In this document: piece by piece, positions 43,913 through 52,432 of the stretch
Position numbering within the stretch: position 1 is the stretch's first letter
How the letters are laid out: each line of letters begins with the position of its first letter
DNA from: Natronomonas gomsonensis
Lineage (GTDB): Archaea > Halobacteriota > Halobacteria > Halobacteriales > Haloarculaceae
NCBI RefSeq assembly: GCF_013391635.1
Contig: NZ_JACAWU010000001.1
Coordinates: 124,001 to 188,000, forward strand
DNA: 64,000 nucleotides
Direction of reading: 5' to 3'
Translations under genes and position numbers: made by a program
The notes under the pieces: model-generated
The model's database searches: none
Seen by the model: only the letters and a program-made list of their open reading frames with translations
Told to the model about the DNA's origin: nothing

Positions 43913-45217
43913 TCAGACCGTGTAGTCGGCGTCCTCGGGGTCTTCGACGACCTCGATGCCGCGGTTGTTCACCGCGTGGGGGTCGAGGCCGACCTCCTCG
44001 AGGAACTTCTTGTACTGGCGTTCGCAGGTTTCGGCGTCCTTCTGTTTGTCGCTAGCGTGGTCACAGAGGTCGGCGATTCCCTCCGGCACCTCGTTCGTGT
44101 AGATAATCCAGTGGTTCACGAGGTCCGACAGGCGGCGGATGGGCGAGGTGAAGTGACCGTAAATCTCGAAGTTCAGCGCGTGGTGGCCGCCGAAGGGGTC
44201 GGACATGTACTTCGCCCGTGGCATCACCTTCATCACGGCCCACTGAATCTTGTTGAGTTGCCGACCCGGCGCCTCTTCGAGCGTGGCGTTGACGGCCTTC
44301 CGGGGGTCGTCCCAGGTGTTGCCGGGAATCGAGACGCCTTCGAGGTCCTGAATCTCCCGGAGCGCCTCGTCCCACTCGTCGGGCGTCGGCTGTGGGTGGA
44401 CGCGGAACATGGCTTCGAGGCCGCGGTCCCACTGGAGGGTGTGGGTGACGGCCTTGTTGGCCTTTAGCATGCACTCCTCGATGATGGTGTGGGCGCGGTC
44501 CCGCTTGGGGTTGAGCACGAGCGAGCCGTCTTCCTTCCGCTGTTCGTGGAGTCGCTCTGCGAGTTCGTAGGCGAGCGTGTTCTTCTCGTGGAGGTCGTGG
44601 CCCTCGTCGTCCAGTGCCTCCTCACACTCGTTGTAGGTCAGGCGGGCGTCGGAGTGGATGACGGACTTGTAGATGTCGATGGATTCGTGCGAAAGCGTCT
44701 CACCATTGATGTGCATCTCGACGGTGTGAGCGAGGCGGTCCTCGTTGGGGACCAGAGAACACACCGTCTCCGCCAGAATCGGCGGGAGCATGTGCATGGT
44801 GTACCCCGGCAGATAGACGGTGTTACCGCGTTTCTGGGCCTCCTCCCACATCGCCGTCTCGGGGTTGACGTAGTGGGTCACGTCGGCGATGTGGACCCAC
44901 AGGCGATAGCCCTCGTCGGTGCGTTCGATGGAGATGGCGTCGTCGAAGTCCTGTGCGTCGGCGGGGTCGGTCGTCCACGTCGTCAACTCCCGGAGGTCCT
45001 TGCGGTCGTCGAGTTCCGTCTCGATGTCGCCCTCGGGGTCCTTGGCGCGTTCCTCGGCCTCTTCGAGGACCTCGTTGGGGAACTCGTCGCGAATCTCGAA
45101 CTCCTCGAACAGTTCCTCGCGCTTGTTGGCGAGGTGGCGGGCGAGTTCCTCGTCGATGACGACGGGGCCCTGCCCCTCCGCAGTGCCGGCGTACGCCTGC
45201 TCGTCGCGGTCAGTCAT
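43913..45217 (-). CDS. rnr: RNase R/RNB-type exoribonuclease
   Basis: 434 residues from ATG 45217; sequence further upstream in frame is non-coding. The RNB catalytic domain carries D-P-A-D-A-Q-D-F-D-D-A-I-S-I, the aspartate cluster for 3'-5' hydrolysis, W-V-H-I-A-D-V-T-H-Y, and F-T-S-P-I-R-R-L-S-D near the end. It lacks the cold-shock and S1 domains of bacterial RNase R, the usual haloarchaeal form. Essential RNA turnover enzyme in Haloferax. Confidence 0.93.
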   Translation of the reverse strand: MTDRDEQAYAGTAEGQGPVVIDEELARHLANKREELFEEFEIRDEFPNEVLEEAEERAKDPEGDIETELDDRKDLRELTTWTTDPADAQDFDDAISIERTDEGYRLWVHIADVTHYVNPETAMWEEAQKRGNTVYLPGYTMHMLPPILAETVCSLVPNEDRLAHTVEMHINGETLSHESIDIYKSVIHSDARLTYNECEEALDDEGHDLHEKNTLAYELAERLHEQRKEDGSLVLNPKRDRAHTIIEECMLKANKAVTHTLQWDRGLEAMFRVHPQPTPDEWDEALREIQDLEGVSIPGNTWDDPRKAVNATLEEAPGRQLNKIQWAVMKVMPRAKYMSDPFGGHHALNFEIYGHFTSPIRRLSDLVNHWIIYTNEVPEGIADLCDHASDKQKDAETCERQYKKFLEEVGLDPHAVNNRGIEVVEDPEDADYTV

Positions 45218-45319
45218 ATCGAGGAGTTGTGTGGTCGAGTAGTTAGGCGTGTCGCACGGGGGACTGGGCGACTCCGAAACGAACGGCGGACTTTTGACCG
45301 CGGAGTCGAAGTGATGGGC

Positions 45320-46522
45320 ATGGATAGCCGCCTCTCGCGCCGTGCCCTCCTCGCGGCCGCCGGCGTCTCCGCGGCCGGTCTCGCCGGCTGTACGGCGGGG
45401 TACAGGACCGGAACCGTCGACGCGACGGCGGGCTTGGAGCCGACCAGCACGCCCGCCCGGACGCTCGAGAACGCACCGCTGTCGGCGACGTGGACCCGGG
45501 AGTTGCCGGGACAGTTCACGCTGTCGACCCCGGGTGTCGACGACGACCGACTGTACGTCGGCAGCGAGACGAAACTGACCGCCGTCTCGCTTTCCGACGG
45601 CACCGTCGACTGGCAGGTCGAGATGGGTGGATTGACTCACGGCTTCACGGCCGCAATCGACGACGAAACGGTCGTCGGGTCGGCCCGCGACATCGTCGGT
45701 CGACAGAACATCATCGACCGCGGCGGCACGGCGTCGCTGCGGGCGCTGGAGGCCGCCACCGGCGACGAGCGGTGGCGCGAACCGCTCGCCGTCTCGGCGA
45801 GTCCGGTCGTCGCCGACGGAACCGTGTTCGTCCCGCTGGTCGACGGCGAGGAGACGGCGGTGACCGCACGCGACCTCGATACGGGCGCGGAACTGTGGAC
45901 GCGAACGTTGTCGGCGCCCGACGTGTTCGCTACGCCGGCAGTCGGTGAGTCGGTGTACGTCGCGACGACAGCGCGGGAAGACGACACCAGTAGCCTGCTC
46001 GCGTTGAGTCGGGACGGCGAGCTTCGGTGGTCGAAGAGCCTCGAAGGAGCGGTACACAAGGGGCCGCGTGTGGCTCCCGAATCAGACGGCGAAACGGTGT
46101 ACGTCGGCACCGACGCCGGCCGACTGTACGCCGTCAGCGGAACCGGCGACGAGCAGTGGGAAGCGACCTTCGAGCGAGGGGTCAACACCACACCAGCAGT
46201 CGACGACGAGCGGGTGTACGCGACGACGCCGCGGCGGGTCGTCGCCCTCGACCGGGCGAGTGGCGAGGGCCAGTGGTCGGGGATGGTCGACCACGTCGCC
46301 AAGACGGGTATCGGCGTGGGCGGCGGGATGGTTCACGTCGGCGGCAACGAGGTGGCGTCGTTTTCGACCGACGGCGGTGACGCCCAGTGGCGTATCGAGC
46401 TGCCGGGCGTCGCCGGCACCTTCGGGTCGCCCATCTTCCGGGACGGCACGCTGTACACCGGCGGTTGTGTGAAGGTGAAGGGCAGTTCGCTGTACGACCA
46501 CACGATGTACGCGCTGGATTAA
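45320..46522 (+). CDS. PQQ-like beta-propeller Tat lipoprotein
   Basis: 400 residues from ATG 45320 (ATG 45314 adds two). Tat motif S-R-R-A-L-L and lipobox L-A-G-C give a surface lipoprotein. The mature part repeats W-x-x-x-L, D-x-x-x-Y-V and A-L-x-x-x-x-G-x-x-x-W as in PQQ/BamB-type propellers. No enzyme motif. Likely a scaffold or binding protein. Its stop overlaps the convergent zinc-finger gene by four bases. Confidence 0.87.
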   Translation: MDSRLSRRALLAAAGVSAAGLAGCTAGYRTGTVDATAGLEPTSTPARTLENAPLSATWTRELPGQFTLSTPGVDDDRLYVGSETKLTAVSLSDGTVDWQVEMGGLTHGFTAAIDDETVVGSARDIVGRQNIIDRGGTASLRALEAATGDERWREPLAVSASPVVADGTVFVPLVDGEETAVTARDLDTGAELWTRTLSAPDVFATPAVGESVYVATTAREDDTSSLLALSRDGELRWSKSLEGAVHKGPRVAPESDGETVYVGTDAGRLYAVSGTGDEQWEATFERGVNTTPAVDDERVYATTPRRVVALDRASGEGQWSGMVDHVAKTGIGVGGGMVHVGGNEVASFSTDGGDAQWRIELPGVAGTFGSPIFRDGTLYTGGCVKVKGSSLYDHTMYALD

Positions 46523-46806
46523 TCTCGGGATTCGGCTTCGTGGTCGCTCTCGACCAACTTGACGTACTCGGCGAGGAACTCCTCGCGCGTGCGACCGCCG
46601 GTGTCGATGTCTTCTAACAGCGTCTCCAGACCGCTCCGAGGGAGATGACACAACTCGCGATAGCAGGGCTTACAGAGGTGTTCGAAGGCCTTGTCCTCGC
46701 GGTCCCAGCGGTCGCCGTGTTTGTCGTACTCGCGGGCCTCAGTGCGCGGAACCGACTCGCCGCAGGCGATGCAGGTCACCTCCTCGTTGTCCCGGCGGCG
46801 CCACAT
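46519..46806 (-). CDS. Zinc-finger protein (DUF7562-like)
   Basis: 95 residues from ATG 46806. C-I-A-C near residue 13 and C-K-P-C near 46 form a zinc-binding pair separated by a charged helix. I recall this as a conserved haloarchaeal family (DUF7562). Function unknown. Confidence 0.8.
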   Translation of the reverse strand: MWRRRDNEEVTCIACGESVPRTEAREYDKHGDRWDREDKAFEHLCKPCYRELCHLPRSGLETLLEDIDTGGRTREEFLAEYVKLVESDHEAESRD

Positions 46807-46904
46807 GGAGCCCACTACCACGGCGGGGAACTTATCGGTTGCTTCGCCGGCATGGTCGCCTCCCAGAAAGAAAGCGTATAGGTCCGGGCGACGACACCCT
46901 CGGT

Positions 46905-47996
46905 ATGGACCCGCGTATCCGCGAACACGCAGAGATTATCGTCGACCACTCGACGGACGTGCAGGCGGGCGACAACGTCGTCATCAGCGCGCCGAGCGTC
47001 GCCGAGGACCTCGCGGTCGCCCTCCACGAAGTCGTCGGCGACCGGGACGCGACGCCGGTGTATCTCGCCAACGACGCCCGCGCCGACCGGGCGTACCTGA
47101 AGGCCGTCGACGACGAGGCCATCGAGACGCCGACTCACACCCAGGCGCTGTACGAGGAAAGCGACGTGCTCATTCGCGTGCGTGCGGAGCGAAACGCCAC
47201 CGAGACGAGCGACGTCGATCCCGAGACGCAGGCCGTCCGCTCGCGGGCGAACCAGCCGGTACAGGAGGCCGCCCTCTCGAGCCGCTGGTGTCTCACGCAG
47301 TTCCCCTCCCAAGCCAGCGCCCAACTCGCCGGGATGTCCACCGAGGCCTACGAGGGCTTCGTCTGGGACGCCGTGAACAAAGACTGGAAGGCCCAGCGAA
47401 AGCACCAACAGCGGATGGTCGAGATTCTCGACCCTGCAGACGAGGTCCACATCGTGAGCGGCGACACGACCGACGTGACGATGTCCGTCGACGGGATGGT
47501 GACCATCAACGACTACGCCGAGAAGAACCTCCCCGGCGGCGAGGTGTTCACCGCTCCCGTCGTCGACAGCGTCAACGGCGAGGTGCTGTTCGACAAGCCG
47601 CTGTACCACCAGGGCCGTGAGATTACGGGTGCCCACCTCGTCTTCGAGGACGGCGAAGTCGTCGAACACGCCGCCGACCAAAACGAGGACCTGCTGACGG
47701 AGGTACTGGAAACCGACCCCGGCGCGAGTCGACTCGGTGAACTCGGCATCGGGATGAACCGCGACATCGACCGATTCACCTACAACATGCTGTTCGACGA
47801 GAAGATGGGCGACACCGTCCACATGGCGGTCGGACGCGCCTACCCCGACACCGTCGGCGAGGGCCACGAGCAGAACGAATCGGCCGTCCACGTCGACATG
47901 ATAGTCGACATGAGCGAGGACTCCTACATCGAAGTCGACGGCGAAGTCGTCCAGCGCGACGGGACGTTCCGGTTCGAAGACGGGTTCGAGGAGTAG
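46905..47996 (+). CDS. Aminopeptidase, M29 (thermophilic) family
   Basis: 363 residues from ATG 46905. Features of the family: V-D-H-S-T-D-V-Q-A-G-D-N-V, N-L-P-G-G-E-V-F-T-A-P near 216, E-L-G-I-G-M-N near 285, and H-M-A-V-G-R-A-Y with D-M near the C-terminus that supply metal ligands. A cytoplasmic metalloenzyme removing N-terminal residues from peptides. Confidence 0.93.
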   Translation: MDPRIREHAEIIVDHSTDVQAGDNVVISAPSVAEDLAVALHEVVGDRDATPVYLANDARADRAYLKAVDDEAIETPTHTQALYEESDVLIRVRAERNATETSDVDPETQAVRSRANQPVQEAALSSRWCLTQFPSQASAQLAGMSTEAYEGFVWDAVNKDWKAQRKHQQRMVEILDPADEVHIVSGDTTDVTMSVDGMVTINDYAEKNLPGGEVFTAPVVDSVNGEVLFDKPLYHQGREITGAHLVFEDGEVVEHAADQNEDLLTEVLETDPGASRLGELGIGMNRDIDRFTYNMLFDEKMGDTVHMAVGRAYPDTVGEGHEQNESAVHVDMIVDMSEDSYIEVDGEVVQRDGTFRFEDGFEE

Positions 47997-48080
47997 AACC
48001 GATACAACGGGCCGCGTCGCTTTTCACTACGTTTCGGGTACAAAAACGAGTGCCGCAGCGTTGGACAGAGCGCCACGGCG

Positions 48081-48157
48081 TCCGCCCGAGCAGGGCGGAA
48101 TCTATGACAGGAGCCGTCGGCCCACGGAGCCGACGGGTGACGCCGCAAAGCGGCGTC
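48081..48157. ncRNA. Candidate structured RNA, three consecutive hairpins
   Basis: TCCGCCC/GGGCGGA (48081-48099), CCGTCGGC/GCCGACGG (48114-48136) and ACGCCGC/GCGGCGT (48140-48156) are perfect stems within 77 bases, in a gap with no reading frame after the aminopeptidase gene. Could be an independent small RNA or a 3' UTR/terminator structure. Strand is not determined. Confidence 0.35.
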
Positions 48158-48193
48158 GGCGGTAATGGCAGATGCGAGAGCGGTCGGTCGAGG

Positions 48194-48325
48194 TCACCGA
48201 GCGTTTTCACACACCCCACAGGTACTCGTTCCTTCGACGGGGTCCCACGTGAGGGCCCCTTCTCGGCACTCGGGACACGGTGCGTAGCTTGCTGACCCCA
48301 CGTACGGTGGGACACTTGCGGACAT
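48194..48325 (-). CDS. Zinc-ribbon microprotein
   Basis: 43 residues from ATG 48325. C-P-E-C-R-E-G-A-L and C-G-V-C-E-N form a rubredoxin-like zinc knuckle pair. The TATA box TTTATTA (minus strand, 48352-48358) lies about 28 bp upstream, supporting this start. Many haloarchaeal microproteins look like this; function unknown. Confidence 0.65.
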   Translation of the reverse strand: MSASVPPYVGSASYAPCPECREGALTWDPVEGTSTCGVCENAR

Positions 48326-48568
48326 TACATCTACATACATCCGGAGAGAGATAATAAATCTTTTCTCTAGATAACCTATTACGCTATTTTGAATACATAC
48401 GTGCAAGATTATGACGAATATCGTGAAATATGCGTTTAGAAGTTGGCGTTGGGCGAGGCTGTCAAGAGAGTGGTCAGGTGGTCACCGTCGGGAATCGACC
48501 ACGCGCGATGGGCAGGCGGAGAACCGTCGGAAGGAATTTAACACTCGTACAAGACACTGAAGTTACAC
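48326..48568. other. Intergenic region before the second element
   Basis: No gene seen. Contains the divergent promoters for the microprotein at 48325 and the GTG-start gene at 48569 (TATA-like GAATTTAAC, 48534-48542). Confidence 0.5.
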
Positions 48569-48856
48569 GTGAAGGCGCAGAACGTTCTCCTCATCGCGTT
48601 TGGAGCCGCCGTCCTGTGGGTTGGGTGGGGAAACGCGTTCGGCCTACTCTGGCCGGGAGGACACCCGTGTGGAGTCTCCAGCCCAGAAGGTCTCCACCTA
48701 GATTCGACGTTACAGCTGGTCTACGTAAACCCCCAGTGTCCGGTCGTAGTGTACGACTACGCGTGGCTTGCCTTCCTCTCGCTTTCGGCCGTCGGCCTCA
48801 CGGCAATCATCGGTGGGCGATATCAAATGAAACAGACGGCGGGCAAAACGGACTGA
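48569..48856 (+). CDS. Two-helix membrane protein with paired cysteines
   Basis: 95 residues, GTG start at 48569 supported by the TATA-like element about 30 bp upstream. Membrane segments at about 5-28 and 61-82; between them an extracellular loop with two cysteines (P-C-G-V and P-Q-C-P-V) that may form a disulfide. Lies just outside the left attachment repeats. Function unknown. Confidence 0.65.
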   Translation: MKAQNVLLIAFGAAVLWVGWGNAFGLLWPGGHPCGVSSPEGLHLDSTLQLVYVNPQCPVVVYDYAWLAFLSLSAVGLTAIIGGRYQMKQTAGKTD

Positions 48857-48943
48857 CTCAACGGGCGTTTTGGTCAATAGTTGAACTTCTACACTCGGAA
48901 AGCTTCGCCAATCATAACCCGTGAGTGACGACTGAACGGAGAG

Positions 48944-48960
48944 CGAGCACGGTGGGATTC
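48944..48960. repeat. Outer attachment-site copy (tRNA-Arg 3' end)
   Basis: CGAGCACGGTGGGATTC, 17 bases identical to 55120-55136, the 3' end of tRNA-Arg on the opposite end of the element. Longer match than the inner copy. Confidence 0.7.
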
Positions 48961-49055
48961 TCACCGAAGGAAGACGGTCGGCCTCGCGTTGCTCGGCCGC
49001 TGCGACTTCCAGGGTTCGAACCCCGGTGTCGCCACTCCTCGCGTTGCTCGGAGAT

Positions 49056-49070
49056 GACGAGCACGGTGGG
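49056..49070. repeat. Inner attachment-site copy (attL)
   Basis: GACGAGCACGGTGGG, 15 bases identical to 55118-55132 at the tRNA-Arg 3' end, located 48 bp from the end of the integrase gene, as expected for attL. Confidence 0.7.
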
Positions 49071-49118
49071 GTTTGGCTGTCTCGGTTGTCGGGCGGTAGA
49101 GATTGGCGCTCATAGGCT

Positions 49119-50168
49119 TTACAGATCAGGAAGGTGGTCGCTCCGCTGTTCGGCCTGTTCACGGTCAGAACGTCGGTCATAATGGCGGTCGAGAATATCC
49201 TTACTCGCGTTGAGTCGGTCTTTGACAACACGGCGGGGGACATCCTCTCGGCGGTAGTAGGTGACCCGACCGCTGCGAACGTCGTGGGGAGAACGGGCGG
49301 AAGGGCACTTACTGGCGTGATCGAGATGGGTGGCTTCGCATTCGTCAACATCCCGGTCATGTGGGCAAGGTTCCCCCCGCCAGCAGGGGCGAGTTACCCG
49401 ATAGAGCGATGTCCGAAATGTGTTCGCGGCCGCGCGCCCGTACTCGGTAGCAATTAGTGGTTCTCGGCCGTGGTCATCAGTCACGTCTGGACGATGAAGC
49501 TCGATGTAGTCTTTGAGATATCGTGCCGTCGAATCGCTAATTCGATTCCAACGAGTTCCTTTCTCTTGGTTCTTGAGAGGGGTTCCCGATTTGGGACGGT
49601 GGACGAACTCGATTGCCGGTCCCGAGAATCGCGGATGGGTTCCTTCTAGGTCGAGATCGCGAAGGTCAAGCCCTCGAATTGCGCCGGTTCGAGCACCTGT
49701 TTCCCACAGCAGGAGCAGAGAGATATGATCGCGTGAAGCGGGATGTGCCCGTTCAAGATAATCCAGAATCTCGATAGCGCGAGCCGGTTCCAGTGTGGAC
49801 GCTGAAACGTCCTCACCGTTCTTCATCGTAGGTAGCGTAACTTGCTCGTAGAGTTCCGGAGGAACAGCATCGATATCTGCGGCAAATCGTAGGAATCGAC
49901 GAACCGTAGCGAGTTGGCCTTTGAGAGTGACCAATTTGATGGGTTCACGGTCGTCGCCGTGCCCCTCACGCCGCCACATTCGGTACTGGTAGAGGTTCCT
50001 TCCAGAGAGTTCGTTCAGGTTTTCAATGCCTTTCTCATCACAGAATTGGAGGAACGCACGCAGTCGATGTTTCGAACTCTTTTGGGTTGATTCAGCGTGC
50101 TCATCACGCATCGCGTCGTGATACATCTCGACGGCTTCGACCGGAGAGATCGGGTCGAGATCACTCAT
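49119..50168 (-). CDS. Tyrosine recombinase (integrase) of the tRNA-Arg element
   Basis: 349 residues from ATG 50168 (ATG 50204 adds 12 and is closer to the TATA-like element). Full two-domain enzyme: N-terminal SAM-like core-binding domain (10-120), catalytic domain (125-340) with R160, lysine at 193 or 199, H295-x-x-R298 and nucleophile Y330 (D-R-H-Y-D). A short cysteine/histidine insertion (C-W-R-G-E-P-C-P-H...C-P, 262-290) may bind zinc, known from haloarchaeal integrases. Next to attL; would integrate and excise the element at tRNA-Arg. Confidence 0.92.
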   Translation of the reverse strand: MSDLDPISPVEAVEMYHDAMRDEHAESTQKSSKHRLRAFLQFCDEKGIENLNELSGRNLYQYRMWRREGHGDDREPIKLVTLKGQLATVRRFLRFAADIDAVPPELYEQVTLPTMKNGEDVSASTLEPARAIEILDYLERAHPASRDHISLLLLWETGARTGAIRGLDLRDLDLEGTHPRFSGPAIEFVHRPKSGTPLKNQEKGTRWNRISDSTARYLKDYIELHRPDVTDDHGREPLIATEYGRAAANTFRTSLYRVTRPCWRGEPCPHDRDVDECEATHLDHASKCPSARSPHDVRSGRVTYYRREDVPRRVVKDRLNASKDILDRHYDRRSDREQAEQRSDHLPDL

Positions 50169-50319
50169 CGAACCAACTCCATTCGATTCCTTCGGGTGCG
50201 CCATCGGGAGCCATATCGAGTCAGTAAGCCCGCATGCCGATAAAGGTTTCCTAATTAGTAAACTTAGAAAGGTAAACCATAGATAGAAGGTCGATAATGG
50301 ATTTCCCAAACGGGATACC

Positions 50320-50328
50320 ATTATTAAG
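50320..50328 (+). promoter_or_regulatory. TATA box of the wHTH regulator
   Basis: ATTATTAAG about 25 bp before ATG 50349. On the other side, the palindrome CTAATTAG at 50251-50258 sits in the divergent integrase promoter region. Confidence 0.5.
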
Positions 50329-50348
50329 TTCGAGCAGGAACGGTGGTT

Positions 50349-50726
50349 ATGAGCAATTCTGGAGATGGAGAAGATGAAATAGAAGTTGATGATCCCGAAG
50401 ATCTTCATTACGATATTGATCTTTCTGGGGACGTTACTCCGGTGATTGGTGGAGATCCTCCAGACTGGTTTACTGGGGCAGACGCTCAGATTCTGTTTGT
50501 GATGTATACGGGACTCGTCCTTAGCCCGTCGATTATAGCAGAAAATACTAAGGTAACGCGTCAAACTGTATCAAAACGTCTAGACACGCTTCGAGCGGCC
50601 GGTTTTGTGGAAAAACTTGACCGTGGGAAGTATCAAATAACGAGAGATGGAGCTTTCGTTGTATCTGGTGATCCAGATATATACGACGAGAGTACAGATC
50701 CCGATCCAAATAATTCAGAAGAGTAG
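50349..50726 (+). CDS. Winged-helix transcription regulator
   Basis: 125 residues from ATG 50349; the TATA box ATTATTAAG (50320-50328) is 25 bp upstream, so the transcript is leaderless. Acidic N-terminus, then a MarR-like wHTH (about 48-108): L-S-P-S-I-I-A-E-N-T, recognition helix V-T-R-Q-T-V-S-K-R-L-D-T-L, wing F-V-E-K-L-D-R-G-K-Y-Q-I-T. Divergent from the integrase, so likely controls excision and copy number. The motif AATTAGTAA occurs on both flanks. Confidence 0.85.
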   Translation: MSNSGDGEDEIEVDDPEDLHYDIDLSGDVTPVIGGDPPDWFTGADAQILFVMYTGLVLSPSIIAENTKVTRQTVSKRLDTLRAAGFVEKLDRGKYQITRDGAFVVSGDPDIYDESTDPDPNNSEE

Positions 50727-50931
50727 CCCGAAAGGTTCCTGTCAAACTGAATGTAGGAACTGCCGAATTAGTAATATTGTTACTAGTTATCGTGCAAGAC
50801 AAAAGGCACGTATCGGGTACTGATCGACGGAGAACAACTTCCGAGTCGAACAGTTCGATAAAGAGAGTGTATGCATCCGTCGCCCGATGCCTAATATTGT
50901 TGATTAGTAGTTTTGGTTCCTAACTAACAGG

Positions 50932-50943
50932 TTTTATATAATA
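50932..50943 (+). promoter_or_regulatory. TATA box
   Basis: TTTTATATAATA, near-perfect archaeal TATA box about 25 bp before ATG 50962. Confidence 0.65.
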
Positions 50944-50961
50944 ATCAAAAAATTTGCAAAC

Positions 50962-51159
50962 ATGGATACAGAAGCGTCGCTACTCTCCATACGGCGGTGG
51001 CTCATGATTATCTCTCTACTGCTCGTTGTTCAGGTCTACTACAGCGCACAGAGCAATTACTCAGCTCCACCCGGTGGAAACACTATGATACTGGGCCTTC
51101 TCGGTCTTGGGTTCGTGGTAGTGGGTTCTCTTGCTTTGTCTTTTTTCGAGAACCAGTAG
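50962..51159 (+). CDS. Two-helix membrane protein
   Basis: 65 residues; membrane segments at about 13-28 and 42-60 with a short polar loop between. Leaderless start supported by a near-consensus TATA box (50932-50943) centred about 25 bp upstream. AT-rich promoter with the decamer TAATATTGTT at 50892-50901, also present at 50772-50781. Function unknown. Confidence 0.7.
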   Translation: MDTEASLLSIRRWLMIISLLLVVQVYYSAQSNYSAPPGGNTMILGLLGLGFVVVGSLALSFFENQ

Positions 51160-51406
51160 AGGATGGCGAGTCCTGCTTCGACTGACTTGCGCTATGTACT
51201 CATCACAACTCCTTGAGCAGGTGTGCTGATTGGCAGGAATCCCAGCGGTCAATACGCACCTCTATTGACCGAGTCCTACGGCGTACTTAGTCTGGAATCT
51301 TTACAATCGCTTCTACCACAGATCCCGCGACACAGAACTACCAGCTAACGGTAGAGATGGAAGAGCGAGGAGCGGGTCCGGATATAGGTGGCCGTGATAG
51401 CTCGCG

Positions 51407-51736
51407 TTATTCTAACGTCCGAATCAACATTCTCACGACATCGTCTTCATACGCTATGTATCCCGTTGGAAGGTCGCCAATCGGGTTGGCCTCTCCATTC
51501 GAAACTCGGCGTTCTGCGTACCCACCTCCATTGACTGCTTCTGGCACTAATTCACGGGCATACTCGTTCGCCTGTACGTGTTCGTTACTGTAATCCGTGA
51601 TTTCCTCGTCTGGAGGCTCTTCATCCACAACACGAGCAACAACATACTTGTTTTCAGCAGCGGAGAACATCCCACATCCAGAGAATGAACTCCCGATAAC
51701 GACTCCGCCTGCCTGAAGCACTCTCCGTCGTTTCAT
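51407..51736 (-). CDS. Tat lipoprotein, paralogue 1
   Basis: 109 residues from ATG 51736. Twin-arginine start M-K-R-R-R-V-L-Q-A-G-G and lipobox F-S-G-C predict a Tat-exported, lipid-anchored surface protein. The mature part contains I-T-D-Y-S-N-E-H-V-Q-A-N-E-Y-A-R-E-L-V-P and D-L-P-T-G-Y-I-A-Y, shared closely with the next gene, so the pair arose by duplication. Function unknown. Confidence 0.75.
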   Translation of the reverse strand: MKRRRVLQAGGVVIGSSFSGCGMFSAAENKYVVARVVDEEPPDEEITDYSNEHVQANEYARELVPEAVNGGGYAERRVSNGEANPIGDLPTGYIAYEDDVVRMLIRTLE

Positions 51737-51863
51737 AGATTTCGCCAGACACACTACCGATAAATATTTTCTAGCAAGTACTCCAAGGCATGGGGTGAAT
51801 CAGCCGATTCAAATGAACGCTTTTTCGATTGAGTGGTCACCTCAGTCGCTGTGAGAAGCGTCT

Positions 51864-52208
51864 TCAATCTTCATGTATCATCTCCATACGTACAAGTTCT
51901 TGTTCGTAGCTGATATATCGCGTTGGGAGGTCGTCTATCGCGTCTTTGCCGGCGTCAGAAGCATGTTTTCTCGCAGAGCCAGTTTCAGCAGCTTTCGGAA
52001 CGAGCTCTCGGGCAAAGTCGTTAGTCTGCACCTGTTCGTGGCTATACTCGGTGATTTTCCATTCTTCATGGTCGCCAGAGTCGAGAGCCGCATACACATA
52101 CCAATCATTCCTCGATTGACCGTACGGGTTGACACACCCGGCAGTGAGTGCTCCGCAGAGACCGACCGACAGTCCTCGAAGCGCCTTCCGGCGCGAGATT
52201 GAGGGCAT
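51864..52208 (-). CDS. Tat lipoprotein, paralogue 2
   Basis: 114 residues from ATG 52208. S-R-R-K-A-L-R-G-L and lipobox T-A-G-C give a Tat lipoprotein signal. The mature part repeats the signature of paralogue 1: I-T-E-Y-S-H-E-Q-V-Q-T-N-D-F-A-R-E-L-V-P and D-L-P-T-R-Y-I-S-Y. The N-terminal part of the mature domain differs (W-Y-V-Y-A-A-L-D-S-G-D). Same strand, 127 bp upstream of the first. Function unknown. Confidence 0.75.
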   Translation of the reverse strand: MPSISRRKALRGLSVGLCGALTAGCVNPYGQSRNDWYVYAALDSGDHEEWKITEYSHEQVQTNDFARELVPKAAETGSARKHASDAGKDAIDDLPTRYISYEQELVRMEMIHED

Positions 52209-52432
52209 AGACCGAACGTGGTGGAAATTCCGTAAATACTTTCGGTGAATAGACACGTAGACGCATGTTCTACTACGAAAAGCGTGGTTGTTGTACTCTC
52301 GGGAGAGATTCAACTACTATCTTCGAGTTTGAAATATTTAGCACAGAATTTTTGAGGTTACTGGTTTTAAAGTGGGCGTTCGGGAGATAGTTTTTTATTT
52401 ATGCGTTGTGAATTATCTGGGAAGGTGATTCA

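Noticed and set aside
48430..48924. 164-codon plus-strand frame
   Set aside because: Overlaps the membrane-protein gene at 48569 in another frame and reads as basic low-complexity sequence.
49002..49032. tRNA fragment with GGGTTCGAACCCC
   Set aside because: It folds as a simple hairpin with GCGAC/GTCGC at its base and lacks D and anticodon arms, so it is not annotated as a tRNA.
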